A program made the position numbers and the translations under genes. From Pelargonium cotyledonis (Eukaryota > Streptophyta > Magnoliopsida > Geraniales > Geraniaceae), in assembly GCA_036897625.1 (NCBI GenBank), contig JAYMTA010000448.1, positions 1-28,584 on the forward strand: a stretch of 28,584 bases of DNA, read 5' to 3'. Shown here piece by piece: positions 1 to 10,541 of this stretch. Each line of letters begins with the position of its first letter. The stretch's first letter is position 1. The notes under the pieces were generated by a model, which ran no database searches, had not been told where the DNA came from, and was given only the letters and a program-made list of their open reading frames with translations.

Positions 1-536
1 AGTCATTTGGGCCTCTAAAGACCAAATGGGCTAAGATGGGCTTCAATTCTCCACCGACCAATCACAACGCAACAAGTGGCACAAGGTGGTGGTAAGGTTT
101 CTCTATAAATACCCCCCTCTTCTAAATAGAAAGTGGTTCACAAATTGGTTCAAATTTTAAATTCTCATTTCTTACAATTTGAGAGCTTCTCTCTCTAGAA
201 AAGTTTTGTGTTCACCATATAGGGACTTACTCTCACGCATGAGGCAAAGTCCTGGTAACACCACCCCAGGTTCTTTGTTCCTTTGGTGTATTTCCTTCTA
301 TAGGTGACAGGTTCCAAGACTCCAAGTAAGCAAGCAAGTCCAAGGCAAACAAACAAGCTCAAGGTTCCAAGCAAGCAAGTGAACTAAGGAAAATGGACTC
401 TAGAACTCTAGGCTAGAAACCTTGACTTGGACAAGAAGAAAGCCCAAGCCCAAGCTCAAACTCAAGCAACAACAAACACAAGAAAATACAAGCTAAGGTG
501 TGCGCGCGTTGACCGAAAGTCAAAGCTAGCATATCA
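1..536 (+). mobile_element. LTR fragment of a gypsy element (plus orientation), 5' end outside the window
   Basis: This segment matches, in inverted orientation, the LTR at 7078-7600. Shared blocks are the CATTTGGGC/CCAAATGGGC start, CACAAGGTGGTGGTAAG, a TATA box, CTCTCTCTAGAAAAG, GGACTTACTCTCAC and CCTGGTAACACC. The 3' end is set by comparison: GTTGACYGAAAGTCAA followed by GCATATCA here and GCACATCA in the other copy. The next bases (537 to about 570, GCACTATTGTCC) resemble the leader that follows the other LTR (GCTTGGTTCTATTGTC). It is therefore the 3' part of a 5' LTR plus a scrap of leader, cut off by an Athila-like LTR. It is not the partner LTR of the element at 3.6-7.6 kb, because its orientation is opposite. 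Confidence 0.75.
104..110 (+). promoter_or_regulatory. Putative TATA box of the LTR promoter
   Basis: TATAAAT lies within CTCTATAAATACC. The related minus-strand LTR has TATAAACA at the corresponding place (plus 7487-7494), which supports a conserved core promoter. Activity in this decayed copy is unknown. Confidence 0.5.
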
Positions 537-570
537 GCACTATTGTCCATTGTTGAGATAACATGCTCAA

Positions 571-1373
571 TTATAAACAGTAAAGCAAGTTAAAATACTC
601 AGCGTATAATCAAAAGAAGTTCTCACAGACGAAGAAGAAATCTGATTACATGAAGAAAACCCAACACTAATAAAAAAAAAGCATAAACGTAAATGATAAT
701 CGAGTGCTATCACAACTCGTCATCGGGTAGTACGCTGCTTAACTTTGGAGGAAGAGAGGCTCCAATGAGCCTCTCAATACCCAGCATCAACTCTAAAGTC
801 GCATGGCCTCTCCTCCTCCCCTTCTCGGATCATGAAAATGAAGCCAAACAAGTCAATTTATAGAGTCTGACAGTGTTGTGGGCATTGCGGCACCACACAT
901 GATGATGCGGCAAGTTGGCGCATCGAAAATTAGGGTTTTTGGCAAAACTGCACAATTACGGCGTCTTTAGATGGTGAAATTCCTAAATTACTCTTCAAAT
1001 GTCATTTTTCCAGCATTGTGAATTTCCCCAAAAATTTCCCTTTTTGAGATTTTCTTTTGTTAACCTTCATTGACTTTCTTTGACATTTCCTATTTCATTT
1101 AATGGTATCCATCCCATGCACTCCTAATAGCCTAAAAATCACAATAAAAACCCAGCGCACGTATAAGAGGAAAAAATATACATAAAATAACTAAAAACTA
1201 TCAAAAATATGCTAAAAACACAAAAAGTACACTAACGCACTTGAATGAGCCATAAAGCGAATATTTAGTCCAAATCACCACATGTAGGCCCAAACAAGAG
1301 GTAAAAATACACGAAACATGCATGTTTTAGTATGATTTAGGGTCAACAACTTATACCAAAATACGAGTTATCA
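571..1373 (-). mobile_element. Athila-like LTR (minus orientation)
   Basis: On the minus strand the sequence starting at 1373 reads TGATAACTCGTA directly after a purine tract (GGTTTAAGTTTGGGAGGTT). This arrangement is typical of the polypurine tract and 3' LTR start in plant Athila/Tat-type gypsy elements. The following T-rich interior (TTTTTAGCATATTTTTGATAG) fits that LTR class. The far end, between about 550 and 575, is not resolved because no second LTR is available to compare. No coding sequence is seen. Confidence 0.55.
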
Positions 1374-1392
1374 AACCTCCCAAACTTAAACC
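1374..1392 (-). other. Polypurine tract next to the Athila-like LTR
   Basis: The minus strand reads GGTTTAAGTTTGGGAGGTT immediately upstream of the LTR start. In this class it serves as the primer for plus-strand DNA synthesis. It fixes the element's orientation as minus. Confidence 0.6.
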
Positions 1393-2619
1393 AAAGCATG
1401 CACATCCTCGTGCCAAAAGAAAGAAAAAGAAAGAAAGAACTTAAATCATGTTAAAAATATGCTAAGCAATAATCCTAATAGGCATACAACATTTAGGCAT
1501 CTATCAAGGTAAACAAAAGTTAAAAAGCGTGTGACATTATCTCTCAGAATACCATGCATTCAACATGCCACTAAAACAATACTATTCTCCCATTCAACAA
1601 GTTCAAACATTATAGCATATTGGTTCACCGTGTGTGTGTGTTATCCTTGAGAGTCCGGCCTTCCTAAATAGTTAAGGTAGCTAATTTTAGGTCGTTCAGC
1701 AAGTTGTGTCACTCTATAGGTTGGACTAGGCATCACTTATCCACTAATGTAGAGTTCCTTAGCCGGTCGGGATCAAAATGTCTTAATTCAGCTTGTAATG
1801 TAAGGCTATCGTTAAGGTGTGGAAGGATTTTTTTCACGAAGCTAAACATACACCTATAGTGAACTCAATGTTCACCTAGCTCACATCACACATCCCATAA
1901 TACAATCCCAACCCATATGATTACCCAAAGTCACTTACTCCGTATTTCATAAATCGGGGAGCTTGAACTTTCTTTTTCATTTTCTGTTCATTTTCTTTGG
2001 ACATACATCTTCTAATGCTATTTTTTTCTCAACTTATGATTTTTCTTTGTCCAATAATTTTTATTCTATTTTTAGAGATCAAGGTTCCTTCTAAACTTTG
2101 CGTGTGCCAAGGTGTAAGAGCCATAAACCAATAAAATGATTTCATAATTACAAACCAATCCCATATGTTATATTTTATCCCCTCTCATGTTGGTGTTTAC
2201 TTTTTGAAGGTAAACACCGAGTTCACTATAAGCGTAAAATGGATTAAATCATGCATAAGGCCAAAGAACAATAGGGCAGATAGGCTTGTAATGTGGCGAA
2301 TCAAGAAAAAAAAGGTTACAGGTTCAAAGGGGTGACTAGTGGTAACATACAAAGGGTAGGTAACAATTTCGCTCAAACGATCCAAGGATGGGCAAGATCA
2401 TTTCCTCCTAAACTAACGCCTCTAGTTATTTCGCCTAAAAGGTCAACCTAGTCAATTCTAGAGTAAACACTACACAAATTTCCTATCACATGTTACTACC
2501 AAAACAGTCTAAGAAGCCCTATATTTAAGGATTTATGTGCACAGTTAAATCATACCAGAGATGTCATAATGATTGAACTTACTTCCAAGGGTCCTAATAC
2601 ATGTTTCTAGTTCAATCAA
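1393..2619 (-). mobile_element. Non-coding interior upstream of the Athila-like polypurine tract
   Basis: About 1.2 kb with no supportable gene; the longest open frame (about 62 codons near 2200-2385) has no recognisable features. The position just 5' of a polypurine tract suggests the long 3' non-coding part of an Athila/Tat element. It contains a short A/G-rich tract (1420-1439) and a GT run near 1631-1642. The assignment rests on position only. Confidence 0.35.
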
Positions 2620-2942
2620 ACGTAGGCACAAATCATAGAGAAATACTTTGTAAATATAGCCAACTATTAAAGAGTCCAATCAATATGCTTAACTATTTAA
2701 CTACCCAACATGCAAATGCATATCCAAAATTTCAAAAAGGTCAGAAATTTGAAAAATGAAAACATGAATGCAAAAGAACGTAGGCACAAATCACAAAGAA
2801 ATACTTTGTAAATAAAGCCAACTATTCAAAAGCCCAATCAATATGCTTAAGTATTTAACTACCCAACATGCAAATGCATATGCAAAATTTCAAAAAGGTC
2901 AAAAATTTGAAAAATTAAAAATTAAAACATGAATGCAAAAGA
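2620..2942. repeat. 158-bp tandem direct duplication
   Basis: A unit beginning ACGTAGGCACAAATCA at 2620 is repeated beginning at 2778. Both copies run through ACTTTGTAAATA, ACTACCCAACATGCAAATGC, a poly-A/TTTGAAAAAT stretch and CATGAATGCAAAAGAA. The copies differ by scattered substitutions and a small insertion (AAAATT) near the end of copy 2 (2778-2942). No coding potential is seen. Confidence 0.85.
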
Positions 2943-2970
2943 ATGCTGCACAAACCCACCCTCCAGCCAG

Positions 2971-3017
2971 CCACCCCCCCCCAACAAATTTAAGGCTCAT
3001 CATTGCCCTCAATGATG
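2971..3017 (-). other. Second polypurine-tract-like run with adjacent hairpin
   Basis: On the minus strand a perfect hairpin (8-bp stem CATCATTG/CAATGATG, 4-base loop, plus 2998-3017) precedes GCCTTAAATTTGTT and then a run of nine G. The pattern of a TTGAGGGCAATGATG stem, AAATTT and a G-run resembles the motif just before the 3' LTR of Athila/Tat elements. It may mark a second, nested or duplicated element end. An LTR beyond it was not demonstrated. Confidence 0.4.
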
Positions 3018-3600
3018 AAACCTTAAGTTTCATGCAAATCTAATCTATATGACATGCAACTACATTAATGATAAACAACGACAATGTCGGGGGACAAGCA
3101 GAGGTGTTCTACCCTCGAATTGCAAGAATAGTAAGAAAAATGCGAGGTCCCTCCAAACTTATCCACATGCATGCAAAACTAATCCCATAAATCAATTACA
3201 CATGCTATTTCAATAATCAAGCAATGTGTTCAAACCCAGTGATTAGTTAAAGGTTAAACATACTACTTGATTCTCCAAAGAAGATTTGAGACCACGACAC
3301 AAGGTGACAAACGAGAAAATCGAATGTTGTAGCGGCAAATGTGGATGCCACGACATTGGTCCTCTCCAAACGCATGTGAACTCAAACTAAGTCGAAAAGT
3401 GGAAGTGAAAAAGAACGAGGAAGGCTAAACCTTAGGAGACAAATGTAAAAAAATGGCGTGACCCTAAACATAATTTACCCCTTTTGAGGGCAAGAGATCA
3501 ACCATGGGGCATGTCCATTTTGGATTGATTGGCATGGGTTGCCCTGCATGCCTTGGGTCTCTTTAGAAGACCATTTGTTGTTTTTTTTTTCTAAAGATGA
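3018..3600. other. Non-coding stretch, likely retroelement debris
   Basis: No gene, structural RNA or clear repeat is visible. The composition is close to that of the flanking retroelement sequence. A T-run lies at 3578-3590. Confidence 0.3.
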
Positions 3601-3669
3601 GTCTCCTTTGTGTACACAAGGATTGACAACATAACTCATTCATTTCATCTTAAGAAAATTTTACAAGTG

Positions 3670-4405
3670 TTATTCTTCTGCCTCACTAGGGCTACATATT
3701 TCACTTATCTTCATGTTCAGCCTTTCTTCAAATATCTTTCTCATCCAGGTCATTACCATTCCCTCCAATAATGGCAAGGGTGTCTTCATTTTCAATACAT
3801 AGGGTATTGAGGAACAAAGAGAGGTGTGTGTGCTTGTACTAGGGGAGAGATTGACCATGCCCTCCGTAGCCTTGTGTTTTGTGACCAAAGAATTAGAGCT
3901 TGAAGCCTTCTTGGCTTTTTTCAAGGGAGGCGACCCAGTAGGTGCGAGCTCTGTCCTTTTCGTAGGTGCAGGAGCAAGTTCTAGCTCTTTCCTCTTTTCT
4001 TAGTTCGTTTTGTTGGAAACCAAGGAGTGTGAGTCTTGTGGAGTGATAGGGTCCGAGTGCTTGACAAAGTACCCTGTACGGAGGAAAGGTGGAGCCTTGC
4101 TTGAGCTGGAGGAGAGGTTGAATCTGCCCCTTGCTAGGATTGCGAGAGACCAAGGAGTGTGAGCCTTGGGGGTGAGAGGCTTGGACTACGGTCTTCTTTG
4201 CTTCAACTAAGGAATAGCTCCTGCAGGCGGCAGGCGCAGTTTTGGTCCTCTTAGAAGGTGAGGGGCTGACCTGCAGATTCTTGTCCTTCTCTTTAGTTTC
4301 ATAGCCCACTTCTCTCTTGTCATTCTTACCTTGGCAAACATTAGGCTCATTGGTTTGATCACGCAGTGCAAGTGAAATTTCCTTGGTGGTAGGAGGCTTG
4401 TGCAT
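3670..4405 (-). pseudogene. Protease-RT linker remnant of the gypsy element
   Basis: Two overlapping low-complexity minus frames (3893-4405 and 3670-3924) follow the SPRKVWE motif near 4480-4500, where the related element has its protease-to-RT spacer. They are rich in Lys, Ser and Thr and contain no domain that I recognise. The arrangement parallels 16640-17330 of the intronic element, so I read this as spacer and not an independent gene. Confidence 0.45.
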
Positions 4406-4559
4406 TCACATCCTTAAGCTTTGAGGCCTTAAGATCATGCGAAAGGTAGATATGCTCAACCTTGTCTCTACCCTGACCTTTCCTAAAAAGTTGCTCCCAC
4501 ACCTTTCTAGGGCTAGAAAGCATCACAATAATTCCATATTTTGTTAGAAATTTGACCCT

Positions 4560-5000
4560 TTGGTGGAGACTCGAAAAAGTACCTTCTCGAACTCATCAAT
4601 GAGGGGGCGGCCGAAGATAACATTGTATTTAGAGGGGATGTATATGACTACAAATTCACAATTGCAAATCTTTTCTTGTACTCCTTCTCATAAGGTGGCT
4701 GGCAGGGTGAGCACTCCTTTTACACTATTAATACACCTTTGGACTCACGAAGTGAGCTCTCTTTGAACCCCAATTGGGTGAAGGCATTTCAATAAAGTAT
4801 ATTGACTTGACTCCCATTTTCAATGAATACTCGCTCGACACTAGTGTCCAGGATGCTCACAGAGATGATAAGGGGCTATTTCCTCCTAGCCTTAGGAGCT
4901 AGCTCAAACTCCTGGAAGAAAATGGTTTTGGACTAGTCTACCTTGTAGGACTCAGCCTTTGGGATGGCAGGGATATGCTCTGAGTGGTTCAAGGCATAAA
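4560..5000 (-). pseudogene. Degenerate retroviral-type aspartic protease region
   Basis: The minus frame reads PLIISVSILDTSVERVFIEN and on through NILY, matching the plant gypsy protease context in which the catalytic motif is normally D-T/S-G. Here the site at plus 4810-4824 encodes I-E-N-G-S, so the catalytic Asp and the following Thr are replaced. Nonsense codons lie on both sides. The catalytic change and the stops together mean no active protease. Confidence 0.7.
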
Positions 5001-5064
5001 TTTTTTTATCGCACTTGGGAGATGGAGATTTTTTGCTCTTGAGTCATGTTAATGACGTTTTCGG

Positions 5065-7004
5065 TTAGTGGGTATTATTAATCCTATTAACTATGCGGTC
5101 TCCTCCTCTGCCTCTGTTTCTTCCATCGTTGCCTCTAATCTGGTCTGCGTGTTCATCGACATTGAATTGAGCTAGGCGTCCCTTGCTTATCAAGCGCTTA
5201 ACCTCATTGGCTAGATAGTAGAAGTCATCAATGTCATTTCCATGACATTTATGGAGGTTGCAGTATTCATGTTGGTGGCTGCCATAGGTTTTACCTGGGG
5301 TAAGCAAAGGAGGCTCAAATCCTTCATTGGCCAGCATGTAATCACACACCTCTTGGCAAGTGGTGTTGAGAAGGGTATGACGCACCTCAAAGGAGGTGAC
5401 CTTAAGGCCTCTTGGCGGGAGTGTAGGGATAGCAACATGGACCTTAGCCTTTCCTTTCTTGTTGTCTTGGAAGCTTTTCTTAGAAGGCCCTTAGTATGTG
5501 TCTTTAGAGCATTGGAAAGCTTGAGTCAAGACATCCTTAGTACCTATATGGTTGTAGGCTATGTTCAACATTTCTTTCCATATTTTAGCCTGGGTTGTTA
5601 CAAAGGTTGCTTGCACAAAGGGGTTGGTGATTCCTACCCTAAAGACGGTCATCACTGTCTCACTTCTAGTGGAGACTTCACACTTACGCTCAACCTTGTG
5701 AAAGTGCTCAACATAGTCTACAGGTGTTTCATTAGATCTCTTCCTTATGTTGATCAAGGAGATCTAGGGCTTGGAGACTCGGCCCGCTGAGATGAATTTT
5801 TTAAGGAATTTCTTGAAGCCCTCCTAGGAGGTGATGCATCCATTAGGGAGTTCACGATACCAATTCTTAAGCTTGACCCATGAGGGTGCAAGTGAAGTAC
5901 CTGCAAGCGTGGTGTCGCAGTTGGTTTTCCAGCTCATCTTTAGCTTAAATCGAGTGGCATGCTCAATGGCCTTGGTTAGACCCTCATATGTCATGTCCTG
6001 GAAGTGAATCCTAAGGTTTATGGGGACTGTTCATAGGGCTAGACTTAGGGAGTTATTCACAGTGGGTACCACTGGTGCTTGAGTTATTGCAACTAAAGAA
6101 GCCATTTGGACCCTTAGACGTTGGACTTCTTCTTGGAGAGCTAGGAAGGTTGGGCTCTCATCTCTGATCATAGCAGGGGCACGTGACTCAATAGTTCTCC
6201 TTGCTTGGGGAAGATGAGCCTCGATCATTCCTTCTAGCTTTTTGGTGGGGGATTTCAACTGTGCATAGAAGGTAGACTCTTGGAGGTCTTGGTGACGAGT
6301 GTAGTTGTCATGTAGGTCAACTGCTTCAGAGTCATCAAAGCTTTCCTCACACTGAGGGCATAGAGGCATTCCATCATGGCGAGGCTGCCTAGCGTATATA
6401 TGGTTTATTTTAAAAAGAATGAGTGTGGTGCCCATCATGAGCTCGGGCATTGCGATGGACTAGAGCTAGGCGGCGTGCGTGATCTACTTGGCAAGGGTAT
6501 TACCTCTACTCATGCGTCTCGGGCCAGAGTTTCGGGGGGAGGTAGATGCACACTTTAAGCTGTAGAGGCTACTTGAGCGGTCAAGGTGGCGCGCTTGACT
6601 TTATTGAACTGGTCAATTAAGGCTCTCATGGCATTTGCGAGGCATGCCAAGAGAGGATTGTCACTAAACGGTACAAGAGTCACACCGTGGGGGGCTGTTG
6701 GGACCTAAGAGGTGTCTGCTGCCTTGGTAGCAGAGTTGGACCTGTTGCGATCAAGGTACTCACGTAGGTCTGGGAGATCATGGTTGAGGTCCTCTTGAAT
6801 TTGCTCTCTAATCTCCTCTACTTGACTAGTGCAAGGGTTTAGTCGGTCTCCCAGCCTATCCTACGCGGACGGTGCTAGAGCAATGACCCTGAGACTTGTA
6901 GTGGTAGGGTTTACTGAGGGAGAAGTAACCTCTGTGTTGGCGCGGCTAGGGCCAACGCGAGTTAAAGCATTGTTGGAGACTCTCTTGCGCCTAGGAGCAG
7001 CCAT
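5065..7004 (-). pseudogene. gag polyprotein remnant of a gypsy element
   Basis: The ATG at 7004 opens a basic N-terminus (MAAPRRKR). After interruptions, 6031-6450 encodes a stretch with a short predicted coiled coil (LALQEEVQRLRVQMASL). Around 5490-5880 the retrotransposon-gag core is recognisable: a WYRELP-like motif, then NIRKRSNETPVDYVEHFHKV. At about 5227-5268 the C-terminal motif YCNLHKCHGNDIDD continues into EVKRLISKGRLAQF, the usual plant gypsy gag end. In-frame stops and shifts, for example near 5770 and 5830, show that it is dead. In an active element gag would form the cytoplasmic particle that packages the RNA. Confidence 0.75.
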
Positions 7005-7077
7005 GAAAGAGAGTTGTGTTGTCGTTGGACGGTTAGGGAAAGTGGCTTTCAAATCGTTCTCGACAATAGAACCAAGC

Positions 7078-7600
7078 TGATGTGCCTGTATTGACTTTCA
7101 GTCAACGCAGACACACTAGGGATGTGTGAGTGTTGAAGTTGTTTTAGAGCTTCTTTTCCACCAATGCAAAGGTAACTAGCCTAAGTGTTCAATCGTCCAG
7201 TCTTGAGCGCTTAGGTAAGTAATCTAGGTCCTAGTGTCTCAAATTCCAACTCCAAGCTAATGTGTCATCCAACTTCTTGAACTTGTAGCTTGTGAGAAGA
7301 AAACGCATCAGAGGAATGAAAAACCTGGGGTGTGTTACCAAGACTCCTCCTTGAGTGTGAGAGTAAGTCCTTGTATGGTAGACATTAGTGTTCTCATAGC
7401 TTTTCTAGAGAGAGAAAGCTAGAGAGAGAAGTAAATGTGTGGAAATAAAATGAGGGTAAAACTCTTTTCCCTTTGAAGGAATGGAGTGTTTATAGAGTTT
7501 CTTACCACCTTGCACTACATGTCGTGACGTGTTAGGTTGATAAAGATGTGTGGCCCATTTGGCTCTCCAAGCCCAAATGGCTCACTTGGCTCAATGTCAA
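7078..7600 (-). mobile_element. 5' LTR of the decayed gypsy element
   Basis: The inner end is at 7078, where the minus strand reads GGCACATCA followed by GCTTGGTTCTATTGTC. TGG at the start of that stretch is compatible with a primer-binding site, though I could not name the tRNA. Homology to the inverted copy at 1-536 covers CCAAATGGGC, GCAAGGTGGTAAG, the TATA box (plus 7487-7494), CTCTCTAGAAAAGC and TTGGTAACACACCCC. The outer limit is uncertain and U3 may run on toward 8.5 kb. Confidence 0.65.
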
Positions 7601-8738
7601 CTTTGGGCTCGTTTGTGGTGTTGGGCTCTTTTTTTGTCTTGGACGCGTTTCTCACGCATGTTGGAGTAGCGAGCATGACTCGTAAGCCTCTTGTGAGGGG
7701 AGGACTCTACAAGGCCTTTGTTGAGCTAATACCGAGCAAGGCATAGTCATGGGAGCTTAGAAATGTTGTTTGGAGGCCTGAGCAATGTGAGAGCTCATCA
7801 TGACCCTTAGTTATCTAGTACCTCGTGAGGTATAGTCAGGGGTGCATGAGATAGTTAATACTATGAGATCTTAAGGCTTGAATGATGAGAGGACTATCCA
7901 TGGCCCTTCATAGGCTATGGCTTTGCAAGGCATAGCTGAGGGTGCTTGCGAGCATGGAGGCTATGAAGCTTGTTGGAGGGTCTCAAGGGTGTTTACACAA
8001 GGTTGGAGCCTTGTTTTAGCTTCTTATGAGTGTATGGAGTCATAGGGTACCATATAGGGTCAAAGGGAGTGGTCCATAGGGTGCAAAGTCATGAAAACAT
8101 GGAAGAGGGTGTGATGGCGGACGGATGTCGTGGCGACAGGGTTGGATGCCGCGGCATCCACACCAAATGTTATGGCATTGGTGCTACCCGAATTCACCCA
8201 ATTTTACCCTGTTTTACCATATGGAGTCAAAATGTCGCGGCAACAACAAAAAATGTCGTGGCAATTGGGTCCGTTTTACCCTATAAAGTGATTTATAGTG
8301 TAAAACTTGAGGGGGTTGAAGCTCTTGGTTATTTTGGGTTCTTTGAAGGGTGTAGAGGCTATTTTAGGCTATTTTTGGTGGTTTGTAGCCTCTTTGGGGC
8401 CCTGTTAGGTTTATGGAACCTTAAGAGAGACTAAGTCATTTTTAGGCACCTGGCCTAGGATGAGGGTCTTGATCCACTTTACGTCCCTAGCATATGTAAT
8501 AAGATTTCCAAGGTCTTTAAGGGCTAAGATAGGCCTTGGTGGATTTGTTCACACCCTGCATCGTTGTCCATTTGACTTGGACGTGGTTGAGATTGTAGGT
8601 TCATAGACCCGGGTTGGGTGATCCGGGCGATTCAGATCTGCCACATGTCACTTTGGAAGCCGCTCTGAGACTTATGATTTTTTGGGTAGCATCAATTACA
8701 ATGGGTAATGTCGTGATGGTTTGATGTGATCATATGAT
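7601..8738. other. Non-coding stretch, possibly LTR U3
   Basis: No convincing gene is seen. The plus frame 8030-8434 (134 codons) is a chance frame in G/T-rich DNA without recognisable motifs. Short similar phrases recur around TAGTTATCTAGTACCTCGTGAGG and AGGCATAG, suggesting degenerate internal repeats. The stretch adjoins the LTR and may be its U3 region, but no copy is available for comparison. Confidence 0.3.
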
Positions 8739-8944
8739 GGAAGCAAACAATACAAGGATGGAAAGTGGAAGAAGTTCATCTCAGCTTGTACTTGGCATAG
8801 TTATTAGCATATTTGGAAGGGATAATTACACATACCTCCCCTATTAGATATGCTTATTACACATGACCAATATTTTTTTGAAATTCCAAAATTGCCCTTC
8901 ACTATTTACCCTTCTTCTTCATTAAGAACATGTTCATCATCTTC

Positions 8945-9024
8945 GCCGGAAAATTCATAATTTCGTCTGAAAATTCATAGTTTTGCCGGAAAATTCATAG
9001 TTTTAGCGGAAACTCCAAAGTTTC
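8945..9024 (+). repeat. 20-bp tandem repeat, four copies
   Basis: Units start at 8945, 8965, 8985 and 9005 with the consensus GCCGGAAAATTCATAGTTTT. The last unit is the most diverged (AGCGGAAACTCC). It lies inside the MULE, near the left terminal repeat, where subterminal repeats are common. Confidence 0.8.
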
Positions 9025-9139
9025 CGGGACCATATTCCGAAGAGTTTTTTTTTTACATTTTCTGGCACCATTTTACAAAATACACAACGGAACGGAGATG
9101 GAGGCCGAGCTCTGGCGAGGCCTGCACCCACTCTGACAG

Positions 9140-9181
<42 letters not shown>

Positions 9182-9190
9182 TCTCTCACT
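9140..9190. repeat. (CT)n microsatellite
   Basis: About 50 bp of CT dinucleotides with two TT interruptions, inside the MULE. It produces the artificial Arg-Glu frame on the minus strand at 9053-9238. Confidence 0.95.
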
Positions 9191-9794
9191 CACAGATCCA
9201 GCAACAACAAGGCAGAGCTCCTGGTCTAATCTGGACATCAGCGACGAAGCTCCTGGTCCGATCTAGACAGCGGTGGCGGCCAGATCTGCAAGACTCTAGT
9301 GACGATCGGGGACGGCGACGATGGGGACGATTAGAGACGGCGAAGAGCTCCGTGCTCGAGAGGCATGGCTCCCGTGGCCTCTGCAACCTCGGCTACCGGA
9401 GATGACGAAGAGCACATGCCTCTTTTATTTTATTAATTTTTTCATTTAAAGCTTAAGGGTTTGTTTGGTTGCTCTTTTTTTATTTAGTAAGAGGGCATAT
9501 TGGTCTTTTTGACCCCTCAGACGGAAAAATGGATGGAAAATTGGCTATGTATAAATGTGGCATAGTACAGGGGTGGTAAAAGTTATATACTAAACTTTAA
9601 GGTAGGTACATGTAATAAACATATCTAAGAGGTGTGGTATGTGTAATTTTCCCTATTTGCAATATGTAATTAATTGTTCAATATTTGAGGAAGCAAACAA
9701 CACAAGGATGGAAAATGGAAGAAGTTCATCTCAGCTTGTACTTAGTTTAATTATTAGCATATTTGCAATCTGTAATTAACTATTCAACATTTGA

Positions 9795-10541
9795 TTTGTA
9801 AACAATTTTTGTATATTAGATGGAGAGTCCAGTAGGTTTAGATGTTTTTTTTTTTTCATTATTAGGTTAAGACCAATTTGCTAGGCTTATGGCTAGGTGA
9901 ATTGGTCTCTTGTTAATAATTTATTTCACCTATAGGATAGTTATTGTGGAACTCAAACTCTTGAAAATTTTAAGTCAATCAGATTTTTAATATTATATTG
10001 AATTTAGGCTCATATTTTTGTGAACTTCAGCTCAATCCCATTGTTGAAGAGATATCACGTGTAAATTGTCAAATTTAAATTTTTCGAGTTTTCAAACATT
10101 TTATTTGGCTCAAATTCAACATTTTAAATAAAATGTTGGTTCCAAACACAACATTGGTCTTGAAAAAGTTCAAGTATCTCATATGTTTTAGTTAGGGGAG
10201 GTATTGAAAGTCATCTCCTAAATTTTGCGATGCACTCAAATTAACCCAATTATGTTTATGTGCAATTGATGTTACAGTTGTATCATAACTAATATCCAAC
10301 ATTGTACTCATAATAATAAGAATAAAGAAACTTCATGCAAAGGAGAAATCTTGGCAATCACTTATATATTTATGAATGTAATTGGGTTTAGAAATCAATT
10401 TGATAAACATCCATGTGTGACTTCAATTTGTTTCTATGCACGTAGTTCAACTATTTGTCTAAACATTTAGTTGATGTTACATTTAAAAAAATGCACAACA
10501 AATAATGACTTGAATATTCCTATAATACAAAAATGAACTTT
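9795..10541. other. AT-rich intergenic stretch
   Basis: No gene is seen. A perfect 10-bp inverted repeat with a 2-base centre (CAACATTTTA-AA-TAAAATGTTG) lies at 10117-10138. A T-run is at 9846-9857. Confidence 0.4.

Larger units (their letters stand above)
3600..7077 (-). mobile_element. Decayed Ty3/gypsy element: gag, protease and linker, without RT, RNase H or integrase
   Basis: Reading leftward on the minus strand from the LTR at 7078 there is a leader (7005-7077), a gag start (ATG at 7004), a gag core, a Cys/His-poor C-terminal gag motif, a degenerate aspartic protease and a linker region. Many stops and frameshifts break the frame. The sequence ends before any reverse transcriptase motif. 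Its layout parallels the better-preserved element at 15.1-20.6 kb: both gag regions start MA-[AP]-PR, both carry an SPRKVWE motif after the protease, and both share a related leader. The two are members of one lineage. The left limit is approximate. Confidence 0.75.
8819..9653. mobile_element. Non-autonomous Mutator-like element, Pack-MULE-like (835 bp)
   Basis: Long terminal inverted repeats begin GGGATAATTACACATACC (left) and, as reverse complement of the right end, GGGAAAATTACACATACC. The similarity continues through TTAGATATG and TTATTACA for about 50 bp. Flanking 9-mers TATTTGGAA (8810-8818) and TATTTGCAA (9654-9662) match at 8 of 9 positions, the target duplication length expected of Mutator. 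The interior is unlike its surroundings: a 20-bp tandem repeat, a (CT)n tract and a GC-rich block (9090-9410). That block may be a captured gene fragment, but its frames are short and unrecognised. No transposase is present. Confidence 0.85.
8739..9794. repeat. 106-bp tandem duplication, first copy split by a transposon
   Basis: The unit GGAAGCAAACAAYACAAGGA...ATTTGA occurs as copy A (8739-8818 plus 9663-9688, 80 + 26 = 106 bp) and copy B (9689-9794, 106 bp). The halves of copy A are separated exactly by the MULE at 8819-9653 and one copy of its target duplication. Copy B therefore shows the empty-site sequence (AGCATATTTGCAATCTG). Confidence 0.9.

Noticed and set aside
5242-5790. 182-codon plus-strand open frame.
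   Set aside because: It lies antisense to the gag core, whose minus-strand motifs are clear.
8030-8434. 134-codon plus-strand open frame.
   Set aside because: No recognisable motif, skewed G/T composition next to an LTR, and no splice or start context; a chance frame.
9053-9238. Arg-Glu repeat protein on the minus strand.
   Set aside because: It is only the translation of the (CT)n tract inside the MULE.
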